DNA of 16,389 nucleotides, taken from positions 1-16,389 of the forward strand of contig JBAXAM010000030.1 in assembly GCA_037142515.1 (NCBI GenBank), written 5' to 3'. Positions within the stretch are counted from its first letter, which is position 1, and each line of letters starts with the position of its first letter. This stretch comes from JBAXAM01 sp037142515 (GTDB lineage: Bacteria > Pseudomonadota > Gammaproteobacteria > UBA9339). This document shows positions 7,050 to 14,234 of the stretch, in pieces. The position numbers and the translations under genes are program-made. A model generated the notes under the pieces. That model did not search any database. It saw only the letters and a list, made by a program, of their open reading frames with translations, and was not told where the DNA came from.

Positions 7050-8585
7050 TCAAACGGTTATATAGGATCGATCTGTTCCTTGTAAGGGTCCGTTTTGTTG
7101 TATTCCAAGATTAGATATTTCTTCATCTGGTAACTCATTGTTATTTAGTTGCTCATTATTTTGTGTTTGTCTTTTTTTATACCATTTTTTAAACTTTACA
7201 CATCCAACAACAATACCAACAGTGCCGGCAACAGAACTAACAATAATTGGAACGTAGACACACAGCCACTTGTGATTATCACAAAAACTATAAGGAAAAA
7301 TTGCTATGTTTACTGTTCCAACGTTGCTTGGACAAGCACCCCCAAAATAAGCTGCCCACCCGAAAGAAGTTTGACTATGCCAGTCTTTATTTGGCACAAA
7401 TTTCAAATTGCTAATATCGTTGATATGTATCTGTTCGCCTGCTTTAACAGTTGTGTCGTGTAGCTGCAATGTTCCGTAATCAGGCAAGCTATTAATAATT
7501 ATATTGCTCAGACTGCGGCCTTGTGGATCATGAGAGCCCTTTGTAAACATCTCGCTTTTAAACAATACGGCAGTGTTTTCTTCTCCAATAATAGATACGT
7601 TATATGCTGATGGTGTATTTGGATCTGGGGTAACATTGACATTTATATTCGCTGTATTTTCCGAATACAACTGCTCGTCTGATCCGCGCCAAGTAAAATA
7701 AGTATCGCCAATCCAGCAAATTTGTGGTTCATATGTTAACTCGCTTATTTGTGCATCAGGTATTTTTTGGTTAGGAATAACTGGGATGCCGGATAATTTC
7801 AAGATGCCGCGGCCGGGTACCGTTGGGACTTGTATCTCAGTTAGATTATTACCTCCACTACCTGGAGTAAAATGGCTAGCAAAATCTTCTAGGTAAAAAT
7901 TCAATATGTTATTTGCGACAACACTTTTATCTATTGGAGTGACAACAGGCTTGGAGTTACTAATAATTTTAAAGCATTCTGCTTCGATGCCTGATTGTCC
8001 AGATGACTGGTTAGTCACAATTATATCCCAGGTACCACACGGTGTATCCGGAGCCAAATGTAAAGTACAAGTTATGATATTTGGATTAACCACAACAATA
8101 GCATTGGCTCTTATTACGTTTGACATGCGCCTAATCTGCACGTCAGCATCTTTAGCAAAATTAGCTCCACCAATTGTAATATGTACATCTTGTCCAACAA
8201 TACCAACAGTAGGGCTTATGCTTATATCTGATGGTGTTTTCGGAAAACCATATCTCACTTCAAATAAAAAACAATCAGTAGAGTTTTCTTTAAGCACTAA
8301 CAGCTTTTTTCCTACTTTGCAATTTACTGGAGCTTCATTATTAGCGCACTCATCTTCACCGCAGTAGATTTGAAATGTTGGTCCTATGCCGCTGCCACTG
8401 TGTCCATATGGGTTGGCCATCCATTGTTCGCCGTCGTTAGCCTTGTACTCCTTGTTAAAACTTCCTTTTACGCATCCATAATCTTTATATAAATCCTTAC
8501 TAGAAATATCGTGCGTATAGAGACAGGTAGCTATAGCAGAATCAGTGAGGAGTAAAGAAAAAATCACACAAAATATTTTTTGCAT
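7050..8585 (-). CDS. Putative surface/periplasmic protein: signal peptide, TIG domain, two cadherin-like repeats, C-terminal membrane anchor
   Basis: This 511-aa protein is not one I can name. A signal peptide covers residues 1-19 (SAIA, then TC). Residues 20-115 are a cysteine-rich region (Cys21, 38, 75, 80, 89, 105). Residues about 119-207 match the IPT/TIG immunoglobulin-like fold (ISPTVGIVGQDVHITIGGANF). Two cadherin-like or tandem-95-like beta repeats follow, at about 220-320 and 325-430. Each has a G-x-L-x-L strand, then an [I/V]xxLxYxP or LKFVP strand, then F-x-W. One strong membrane helix lies at about 441-463, followed by basic KFKKWYKKR and an Asn/Gln-rich tail of about 40 residues. 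The bulk should therefore be outside the cytoplasm, anchored by a single pass. A ribosome binding site AGGGA precedes the ATG. A role in adhesion or binding is inference from the folds. Confidence 0.8.
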   Translation of the reverse strand: MQKIFCVIFSLLLTDSAIATCLYTHDISSKDLYKDYGCVKGSFNKEYKANDGEQWMANPYGHSGSGIGPTFQIYCGEDECANNEAPVNCKVGKKLLVLKENSTDCFLFEVRYGFPKTPSDISISPTVGIVGQDVHITIGGANFAKDADVQIRRMSNVIRANAIVVVNPNIITCTLHLAPDTPCGTWDIIVTNQSSGQSGIEAECFKIISNSKPVVTPIDKSVVANNILNFYLEDFASHFTPGSGGNNLTEIQVPTVPGRGILKLSGIPVIPNQKIPDAQISELTYEPQICWIGDTYFTWRGSDEQLYSENTANINVNVTPDPNTPSAYNVSIIGEENTAVLFKSEMFTKGSHDPQGRSLSNIIINSLPDYGTLQLHDTTVKAGEQIHINDISNLKFVPNKDWHSQTSFGWAAYFGGACPSNVGTVNIAIFPYSFCDNHKWLCVYVPIIVSSVAGTVGIVVGCVKFKKWYKKRQTQNNEQLNNNELPDEEISNLGIQQNGPLQGTDRSYITV

Positions 8586-8621
8586 AATAGTTCCCTCTAA
8601 ATGCTTAAGTAATCTTACCGT

Positions 8622-8651
8622 AACATAGCACGAATGATTTCTTTATTTCAA
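8622..8651 (-). promoter_or_regulatory. Predicted promoter of the 511-aa membrane protein gene
   Basis: On the minus strand TTGAAA (8646-8651) and TATGTT (8622-8627) are 18 bp apart, with TG one base before the -10 (extended -10 form). Initiation would be near 8615, leaving a leader of about 30 bases with AGGGA before the ATG at 8585. For the opposite gene only a TAGAAT -10-like hexamer at 8665-8670 is visible, without a convincing -35. Confidence 0.4.
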
Positions 8652-8681
8652 GCTTATCTTGAGTTAGAATTAATCAGGGAA

Positions 8682-8704
8682 AAATGGAGTAAGAAATGGA
8701 GTAA
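8682..8704 (+). repeat. Tandem 11-bp repeat AAATGGAGTAA carrying a doubled ribosome binding site
   Basis: AAATGGAGTAA occurs at 8682-8692 and again at 8694-8704, separated by a single G. Each copy contains GGAG, and each also contains the three-codon reading ATG GAG TAA. The second GGAG (8698-8701) is 8 bp from the ATG at 8710. The first is too distant to serve that ATG. Confidence 0.8.
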
Positions 8705-8709
8705 TAGAT

Positions 8710-9369
8710 ATGACTTGCCAGGGATATGGTATGTATAAAAAATTTTGCATAATATTGTTTGTAAGTATATTCGTAAGTATTGCGGTATGCACTGACGCTT
8801 GTGCTGATAATCCAGATAATCATGCACCTAAACTTTGGCAAGTAGGGATGAGCATTGGCTATGCTAATTATCCAAGCTCACAGTTAGAAGAAGGTAATAC
8901 TGCCGTTGGTAGGTTAGCTTTGAGAATTAACGCGTTGCGTTTGGAGCGTTTAACGTGTGGTTTAGAGGTTGGTCTGCAAAACGGTAATGATATGGATTTC
9001 GCTCAAAGTTTACGGACTGTAATTGATATACCAGCCGTTCATCTTACTGTAAAACCAACAATCGATTTTCTTGGAACCCTGCAAGTGTCACTAACAGAGA
9101 GCATATTCATACTGCTTAATGGTGGTGTAGCCTATAGACAATTATGCGTTTCTGAGTCTAGCATTACCGGCAAGCAGCAGCTTAGTGGCGAATTACAGGC
9201 TGGACTGGGTATGAAAATAACTAGTGAGACTAAAGTTGTTGTCTACTATCAGGGTATTTACAGCAATGGCCATACGTTTTTTGAGCCAGGTCCATTAAAT
9301 ATTGGCGGAAGTATAAAAAACATACCAACGCAACATGCTGGTTTTTTGGGGGTTGAAATAGCATTATAA
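8710..9369 (+). CDS. Small outer-membrane beta-barrel protein (opacity/OMP_b-brl type)
   Basis: A 219-aa exported protein. The ATG at 8710 has GGAG 8 bp upstream. An in-frame ATG at 8731 would start MYKKFCIILF, a more typical signal peptide n-region with AGGG 7 bp before it, so the true start could be either. The signal peptide ends at about residue 32 (DACA, then DNPD). The rest alternates short amphipathic strands and polar turns: WQVGMSIGYANY, VGRLALRINALRLE, LTCGLEVGLQNG, AVHLTVKPTIDF, IFILLNGGVAYRQL, LSGELQAGLGMKI, TKVVVYYQGIYS and a final AGFLGVEIAL. This is the pattern of an eight-stranded barrel of OmpA/opacity type. The last residue is Leu instead of the usual Phe. It is followed after 29 bp by the DUF1566 gene and is probably co-transcribed with it. 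No specific function can be assigned. Confidence 0.75.
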   Translation: MTCQGYGMYKKFCIILFVSIFVSIAVCTDACADNPDNHAPKLWQVGMSIGYANYPSSQLEEGNTAVGRLALRINALRLERLTCGLEVGLQNGNDMDFAQSLRTVIDIPAVHLTVKPTIDFLGTLQVSLTESIFILLNGGVAYRQLCVSESSITGKQQLSGELQAGLGMKITSETKVVVYYQGIYSNGHTFFEPGPLNIGGSIKNIPTQHAGFLGVEIAL

Positions 9370-9398
9370 CTTTTAAGTTTTAGTAATAAAGGATTGTT

Positions 9399-10016
9399 AT
9401 GGGAAAGTCGATATTGTTTTTATTGGTGCTGTTGCTGGGTTCTGCGTCTATAGCAGATTATGTGGATTGTGGTAGTTCTACAGCCTCTCGATCTTGGGTT
9501 TGCCAGCACTCATTAGATGGTGTGTTGCACGCTGTGGGTGATGAATATGGTGGAGGCACAGTATTTTATATTTATGATATGGTAGGAGCAAAAGGGCTGC
9601 ACGGATTGATGGTTGCAAAACAAGAGTTGCCTGCAGTACAGTGGGATTCTTCTACAAGAACAAATTGCGGTACTAAGAGTGATGGTATTGGTATTGGCAG
9701 GATTAACACACGTATCATTATTGCCAATATTCCAACGGCGAACTGTGTTGCCGCTTTTAATAGCGCTACCTATACTTATACAGATGAAACAAGCGGTGTC
9801 GCCTATGGAGGAGATTGGTATCTGCCAGCCATGCAAGAGCTAATTAAATTATATGAAGCGTTCCCAGAGAAGTTTACTAGCAGTTGTTACTGGAGTTCAA
9901 CAGAAGATGGTGTAAACAATGCTAAGATACTGCTACCCGGTCTTAATGGAAAATATATAGATGGATCGGCAGTAAAGACAGCCTCTTGTGGTTTATATCC
10001 TATTAAAGCTTTTTAG
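9399..10016 (+). CDS. Secreted DUF1566-type (C-type-lectin-like) protein, cysteine-rich
   Basis: A 205-aa protein with a signal peptide (MGKSILFLLVLLLGSASIA) and a DUF1566-like body. Recognisable motifs are GGGTVFYIYD (51-60), GLHGLMVAKQ (66-75), GDWYLPAMQEL (138-148), YWSSTED (164-170) and a terminal YPIKAF. This is the layout of secreted DUF1566 proteins found in Legionella and other aquatic gammaproteobacteria. It resembles formylglycine-enzyme/C-type-lectin folds used for binding rather than catalysis. The mature protein has six cysteines (24, 35, 90, 116, 163, 197), enough for three disulfides. A ribosome binding site AAAGGA precedes the ATG. The gene follows the beta-barrel gene and ends 9 bp before the convergent plsY stop. 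Function beyond a surface or extracellular binding role is unknown. Confidence 0.8.
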   Translation: MGKSILFLLVLLLGSASIADYVDCGSSTASRSWVCQHSLDGVLHAVGDEYGGGTVFYIYDMVGAKGLHGLMVAKQELPAVQWDSSTRTNCGTKSDGIGIGRINTRIIIANIPTANCVAAFNSATYTYTDETSGVAYGGDWYLPAMQELIKLYEAFPEKFTSSCYWSSTEDGVNNAKILLPGLNGKYIDGSAVKTASCGLYPIKAF

Positions 10017-10025
10017 GATTTAGGG

Positions 10026-10619
10026 CTAGGATTTAAAATTAATTTTACTTTCCGATCCAGAGCGCAATCTTTGTATGTTACCTCGGTGACCCCAGATTAA
10101 CATTGCGGTAATTATAAGCGTTGGTAATAAATATGCCTTGTCTCCAAGAAATAACATAAAAATTGGAGCAGCAATTGCAGAGACTAATGCAGCAAGCGAT
10201 GAATAACGAAAGAGAACTGCTACTAAGAGCCAGCTAATGATAGCTGCAACACCTACGATTGGTGACAATGCAAGGATTACCCCGGCAGCTGTTGCCACAC
10301 CTTTACCGCCCTTAAATTTAAAAAATACTGGATAGAGATGGCCTAAAAAGGCAGCTACAGCAATTAACCCAAGAAAAAATCCGCCAATACCAGCTATATG
10401 GCCGATAAGAACTGGCAGAAATCCCTTTAACATATCACCAGCTAAAGTTATGAGCGCTGGAGTTTTTCCGCCAATGCGCAGTACGTTGGTTGCCCCGGGA
10501 TTCATTGAACCTTGGGTGCGCGGGTTCGGTAACTTAAGAAACTTACAAACAATATCCGCGCTCGATAATGAGCCAATAAGATAAGCAATGACGCCAAATA
10601 TTATTACTGATATCATCAT
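10026..10619 (-). CDS. plsY: PlsY, acyl-phosphate:glycerol-3-phosphate acyltransferase
   Basis: PlsY is the integral inner-membrane enzyme that acylates position 1 of glycerol-3-phosphate using acyl-phosphate made by PlsX, the first step of phospholipid synthesis. The 197-aa protein has the three conserved loops: GSLSSAD with PRTQGSMNPGATNVLR (16-22 and 33-48), KFKGGKGVATAAG (101-113), and FRYSSLAAL (137-145). Five hydrophobic membrane segments are visible. The start is well supported by AAGGAG at 10626-10631, six bases before the ATG; the next codon is also ATG, so initiation could slip by one residue. The 3' end includes an AT-only palindrome (10034-10047), which is coding and unlike a terminator. 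The gene faces away from orn. Confidence 0.96.
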   Translation of the reverse strand: MMISVIIFGVIAYLIGSLSSADIVCKFLKLPNPRTQGSMNPGATNVLRIGGKTPALITLAGDMLKGFLPVLIGHIAGIGGFFLGLIAVAAFLGHLYPVFFKFKGGKGVATAAGVILALSPIVGVAAIISWLLVAVLFRYSSLAALVSAIAAPIFMLFLGDKAYLLPTLIITAMLIWGHRGNIQRLRSGSESKINFKS

Positions 10620-10654
10620 AGAAAGCTCCTTGTAGGCTGAATTTCTTTAATGAA

Positions 10655-10682
10655 ATTTTACGCTGATTAAAACGGCGCGCAA
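10655..10682 (-). promoter_or_regulatory. Predicted promoter of plsY
   Basis: On the minus strand TTGCGC (10677-10682) lies 16 bp from TAAAAT (10655-10660). The -35 is weak and the -10 good. Initiation near 10648 would leave a leader of about 30 bases containing AAGGAG. Confidence 0.35.
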
Positions 10683-10699
10683 GGTTTTTATAATATAAT
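10667..10699 (+). promoter_or_regulatory. Predicted promoter of orn (and probably ridA-cyuA-cyuP)
   Basis: TTAAAA (10667-10672) is followed after 16 bp by a perfect TATAAT (10689-10694). A second, overlapping TATAAT lies at 10694-10699. Initiation near 10701 would leave about 18 bases before the ATG at 10719, including AAGG at 10706-10709. A GC-rich patch (10673-10680) sits in the spacer. Confidence 0.5.
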
Positions 10700-10718
10700 A
10701 TTCCTAAGGTTATTGTAT

Positions 10719-11270
10719 ATGCACACAAGTTTGAACAATTTGATTTGGTTAGATTTAGAAATGACTGGTTTGGATCCGAATAGCGATTGTATTTTAGAAA
10801 TTGCAACTGTTGTGACGGATAAACACTTAAGCGTTATTGCAGAAGGGCCCGTGCTAGCAATTCACCGCAGTGATTCGGTACTTGCCAAAATGGATGAGTG
10901 GTGCACTCGGCAACATGGGAGTTCTGGTTTAACTGAAAGAGTTCAAAGCAGTCGAATTAGCACTGGCAAAGCAGAGAAATTAACTTTGGAGTTTTTGCGG
11001 CAATACGTTTTGTGTGGAAAGTCACCAATGTGTGGTAATTCTATTTGTCAGGACCGGAGGTTTTTATACCGCTATATGCCAGAGCTAGAAAAATATTTTC
11101 ATTATCGTAACTTTGATGTTAGTGTTTTGAAAATTATCGCTAAACGTTGGTATCCAGCAGTTGCCAAAGGTTTTCATAAAAAGACTAAGCATCAAGCTTT
11201 AAGTGATGTTTACGATTCGATTGAAGAAATGAAGTATTACATGAAACATCTGTTGATTCCGATACCATAA
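10719..11270 (+). CDS. orn: Orn, oligoribonuclease (3'-5' exoribonuclease of short RNAs)
   Basis: Oligoribonuclease degrades two- to five-nucleotide RNAs, including pGpG from cyclic-di-GMP turnover, to mononucleotides in the cytoplasm. The 183-aa protein aligns by eye along its whole length with E. coli Orn as I recall it. All DEDDh catalytic residues are present: Asp12 and Glu14 (LDLEMTGLD), Asp112 (CQDRRF), His158 and Asp163 (HQALSDV). The ATG at 10719 is preferred over an in-frame TTG at 10713 because AAGG lies 9 bp upstream of it and the N-terminus matches the family. The stop is only 9 bp before ridA, so orn probably heads a four-gene transcript. Confidence 0.97.
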   Translation: MHTSLNNLIWLDLEMTGLDPNSDCILEIATVVTDKHLSVIAEGPVLAIHRSDSVLAKMDEWCTRQHGSSGLTERVQSSRISTGKAEKLTLEFLRQYVLCGKSPMCGNSICQDRRFLYRYMPELEKYFHYRNFDVSVLKIIAKRWYPAVAKGFHKKTKHQALSDVYDSIEEMKYYMKHLLIPIP

Positions 11271-11279
11271 AGGAAAACT

Positions 11280-11669
11280 ATGGACAATAAAATTATCGAT
11301 ACTGACCTAGCCCCAAAAGCAGTAGGACCGTACTCTCAAGCGGTTCTGGCCAATAATATTCTGTTTGTTTCGGGACAAATACCACTGGATAAACAAGGAA
11401 AAATAATTGAAGGTGATATTAGCTTACAAACCAAACAAGTTTTAACTAATTTAAAAGCCATAATTGAGGCAGCAGGGATGGCTCTATCTGACGTTGTAAA
11501 ATGTTCATGTTTCCTAAAAAGCATGGATGATTTTGTTGCGTTTAATACTACCTATTCTGAATATTTTAGTACAACTTTGCCGGCAAGAGAGTGCGTTGAA
11601 GTTGCAAGATTGCCGAAAAATGTATTGGTTGAAATATCTGCTATTTGCATAAGGAGTGTTAATACATGA
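11280..11669 (+). CDS. ridA: RidA, reactive enamine/imine deaminase
   Basis: RidA (YjgF/YER057c/UK114 family) hydrolyses reactive enamines and imines such as 2-aminoacrylate, which otherwise damage PLP enzymes, releasing pyruvate and ammonia. The 129-aa length is typical for the homotrimeric enzyme. Key residues are present: Tyr18 (GPYSQA), Asn89 (FNTTY), Arg103 (PARECVEV, binds the substrate carboxylate) and Glu118 (VEISA). A ribosome binding site AAAGGA precedes the ATG. The stop overlaps the cyuA start as ATGA, so translation is coupled. A desulfidase next door that releases 2-aminoacrylate gives a direct metabolic reason for the pairing. Confidence 0.95.
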   Translation: MDNKIIDTDLAPKAVGPYSQAVLANNILFVSGQIPLDKQGKIIEGDISLQTKQVLTNLKAIIEAAGMALSDVVKCSCFLKSMDDFVAFNTTYSEYFSTTLPARECVEVARLPKNVLVEISAICIRSVNT

Positions 11670-12973
11670 GTCTTTTAAAAGAAATTTTTGCCCATGAAGT
11701 ATTTCCATCGGTCGGGTGTACTGAACCGATATCATGTGCTTATGCTGCTGCTGCCGCTGCCGAACAGCTTGGTGCTCCCGTTAAAAAAATCGAACTTATT
11801 GTAGACATGGGTACATATAAAAACGGTAGCGAAGTTATTATTCCAAAGAGTGGAGGCAATAGAGGCAATGCTATTGCAGCTGCTATTGGAGCGATCATTG
11901 CTAAACCAGATATGCGTATGGAAATTCTCCAAAATATCCCTGAAGGAGTATTAAAAAAAGCTTGTGAATTGGTTAATAGTGGCAATTTTAAATACAGCTG
12001 CAAAAGAGATGAACCTAGTTTATACATAGAAATAAAACTTGAGGATGACAACTCGCATGCTCAATGCATAATTAAAGATGGCCATACTAATATTGTTTCA
12101 TTGAAAAAAAACGATATTTCCATTACGCAATCGCAAGCTGATAACGGTTTAGCCTATCGTGATAAAATGAGGCAAAAAACACTCTGTGAAGTTCTACGCG
12201 AAATAATTAATATTGATAGTGAGGACCGAGCATACATCCAGAAAGGTATTGACATGAATATGGCAATATCCGAAAAGGGTATTGATGTAAAAAAGAATGC
12301 TTACTATCTGCACCAAATGGTAAAAAGTGGATACAAAGCAGACGATCTATTTTATAGGGTAAGTAAACGGGTCTCAGCTGCTGTTGATGCTCGTATGGGC
12401 GGTGTGCCCCAACCTATAATGACAAGTGGCGGTTCTGGAAACCAAGGGGTACTAACCATATTACTTCCATATATTATTGGACGACACCAAGATGTAGAGC
12501 TTTCGCGTATCCAAGAAAGCATCGCTATTGGACATGCAGTTAACTCATATATTAAGTGTTTCACCGGAGAACTATCTACTATTTGTGGTTGTGCAATTTC
12601 AGCTAGTATTGCTTCAGCCATTGCTCTAGTCTATCAGCGGGTTGGGATTGATGAGAAAAAATTCACATTTGCTGTCAATAATATTATTGGTGATCTGTGC
12701 GGTATGATGTGCGATGGAGCTAAATTTGGTTGTTCTATGAAAATTGTTACTGGAGCAGAAACAGCGATGCGTTCCGCATTTATGGCTCTTAGTGACTATG
12801 GTATTTCTGAAAATGAAGGAATGTTGGGGAGGTCAATTGAGGAGTCGATCAGAAACTTGAGCACAATCTCTCTTAAAGGTATGGGCCTCGTCAATCTCGT
12901 TACTACCGATATACTGCAAGGAAAGACGGCAGAGCCTCGTTTATGCCATTTGTGTCCTATGTGTAGGGAATAA
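11666..12973 (+). CDS. cyuA: CyuA/YhaM-type L-cysteine desulfidase (UPF0597, Fe-S serine-dehydratase-like)
   Basis: A 435-aa member of the UPF0597/L-cysteine desulfidase family, related to Fe-S L-serine dehydratase alpha subunits. E. coli CyuA and archaeal desulfidase convert L-cysteine to H2S, ammonia and pyruvate with an oxygen-sensitive [4Fe-4S] cluster instead of PLP. Seen here are SVGCTEPIS with Cys18, MGTYKNGSEVIIPKSG (48-63), MTSGGSGNQG (252-261), TICGC with Cys307 and Cys309, and GMMCDGAKFGC with Cys349 and Cys356. These are the cysteines expected to hold the cluster. The strong ribosome binding site AAGGAG lies 9 bp upstream. The extreme C-terminus reads LCHLCPMCRE (Cys427, 430, 433), an extra CxxCxxC that I do not recall as a family feature. 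The transporter follows after 4 bp. An L-serine deaminase role is an alternative. Confidence 0.88.
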   Translation: MSLLKEIFAHEVFPSVGCTEPISCAYAAAAAAEQLGAPVKKIELIVDMGTYKNGSEVIIPKSGGNRGNAIAAAIGAIIAKPDMRMEILQNIPEGVLKKACELVNSGNFKYSCKRDEPSLYIEIKLEDDNSHAQCIIKDGHTNIVSLKKNDISITQSQADNGLAYRDKMRQKTLCEVLREIINIDSEDRAYIQKGIDMNMAISEKGIDVKKNAYYLHQMVKSGYKADDLFYRVSKRVSAAVDARMGGVPQPIMTSGGSGNQGVLTILLPYIIGRHQDVELSRIQESIAIGHAVNSYIKCFTGELSTICGCAISASIASAIALVYQRVGIDEKKFTFAVNNIIGDLCGMMCDGAKFGCSMKIVTGAETAMRSAFMALSDYGISENEGMLGRSIEESIRNLSTISLKGMGLVNLVTTDILQGKTAEPRLCHLCPMCRE

Positions 12974-12977
12974 TTAA

Positions 12978-14234
12978 ATGAAGAAAGACACGAGATTTAA
13001 TAGTGATGATTTAGGCTGGGTGGTAATGAGTGTAGGAATGGCAATTGGCGGTGGAATCGTTTTTCTTCCGGTAAAGGTTGGGTTAGAGGGATTGTGGGTG
13101 TTCTTATTATCATCTGCTATCGCCTATCCAGCCATGTATTTATTTCAACGTCTTTTTATCAATACATTGGTTGCATCCAAAGAATGCACCGACTATCCAG
13201 GCGTTATATCTGGTTACTTGGGAAAAAATTGGGGATTTGTGCTTGGTACGTTGTATTTCATAATGATGGTCATTTGGATATTTGTGTACTCTACGGTGGT
13301 AACAAACGATAGTGCTTCTTTTGCTCGTACGTTTGGTTGGACCAAAACTCTCCTGTCTAATAATCCGTTCTATGGGTTAGCGCTTGTCATTTTTCTTGTA
13401 GCCGTAGCATCGTGTGGCGAAAAGTATTTATTTAGAATTGCAACCGGTCTGGTACTTACGAAGTTATTAGTAATTGTTTTTCTCGGCGTTTCTTTTATAC
13501 CTGCTTGGAGCCTAAAAAATATTGCTTCTGTACCGTCAATAAGAGAACTAATAACAAAAACTATTGTAATGTTACCTTTTACCTTAACTTCGATTCTTTT
13601 TATTCAAAGTCTCTCACCCATGGTGATTTCGTATCGCTCCAAAGGACAGTCCGTTGAAGTCGCTCATTACAGAGCAATGCGAGCAATGACCATCGCTTAT
13701 TGTGTGCTATTCGTCACAGTATTTTTTTATGCCATTTCGTTTACTCTAGCAACAAACCGTGAAATAGCTGTAGCAGCATATTATGCAAATATCTCAGCAT
13801 TGGCGATGGTTGCATCGACGATAACAGGTCAAGACGTTCAAAGCGTTGCTGTAATGTCTCTATCGCTTATCCTAGATATCTTTGCTGTATTCACAGCTTT
13901 CTTAACCTGTTACCAAGGATTCAGAGAGGCTTGCGAGGGGATTGCTATGAATTTGCTCAGTCGCGTTATGCCTGAAAACAACATAAACAAAAAAGTTGTT
14001 GCTCTTGGAGTTTTGTTATTTACTATTATAGTGCCATGGGGAGCTATTGCTTTAAATCTGCCAGTACTCTCATATACATTAGTGTGTAGTCCGATTTTTG
14101 GGTTAGTTGGTTGTTTGATCCCAGCCTACCTGGTTTATAGGGTACCTAGTTTGCATAAGTATAAGGGATTGGGACTCAAAATTATAATCGCTACTGGTAT
14201 AATGCTAATTATCTCACCATTTTTGTCATTCTAA
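12978..14234 (+). CDS. cyuP: HAAAP-family amino-acid transporter, probable L-cysteine/L-serine permease (CyuP/YhaO-like)
   Basis: A 418-aa inner-membrane protein with about eleven hydrophobic helices. The N-terminal helix reads GWVVMSVGMAIGGGIVFLPVKVG, the glycine-rich first helix of the hydroxy/aromatic amino acid permease (HAAAP) family that includes SdaC, TdcC and YhaO/CyuP. These are proton or sodium symporters for serine, threonine, cysteine or aromatic amino acids. The position 4 bp after cyuA repeats the E. coli pairing of yhaO with yhaM, there in the opposite order. Cysteine is therefore the favoured substrate, with serine or threonine possible. The ribosome binding site is weak (AGGGAA close to the ATG), so translation may depend on coupling to cyuA. 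The stop overlaps that of the convergent DUF1640 gene by four bases, and no terminator is visible. Confidence 0.83.
   Translation: MKKDTRFNSDDLGWVVMSVGMAIGGGIVFLPVKVGLEGLWVFLLSSAIAYPAMYLFQRLFINTLVASKECTDYPGVISGYLGKNWGFVLGTLYFIMMVIWIFVYSTVVTNDSASFARTFGWTKTLLSNNPFYGLALVIFLVAVASCGEKYLFRIATGLVLTKLLVIVFLGVSFIPAWSLKNIASVPSIRELITKTIVMLPFTLTSILFIQSLSPMVISYRSKGQSVEVAHYRAMRAMTIAYCVLFVTVFFYAISFTLATNREIAVAAYYANISALAMVASTITGQDVQSVAVMSLSLILDIFAVFTAFLTCYQGFREACEGIAMNLLSRVMPENNINKKVVALGVLLFTIIVPWGAIALNLPVLSYTLVCSPIFGLVGCLIPAYLVYRVPSLHKYKGLGLKIIIATGIMLIISPFLSF

Noticed and set aside
7906..8367. Plus-strand open frame of 153 codons opposite the 511-aa gene
   Set aside because: The minus-strand reading has a signal peptide, domain motifs and a ribosome binding site; this frame has none of these.
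10034..10047. TAAAATTAATTTTA palindrome at the convergent ends of the DUF1566 gene and plsY
   Set aside because: It is AT-only, lies inside the plsY coding end and lacks a GC stem with a T-run, so it does not look like an intrinsic terminator.
11280..14234. Horizontal transfer of the ridA-cyuA-cyuP block
   Set aside because: No integrase, flanking repeat, tRNA or obvious change in base composition was seen at its borders, so transfer is not supported by the sequence alone.
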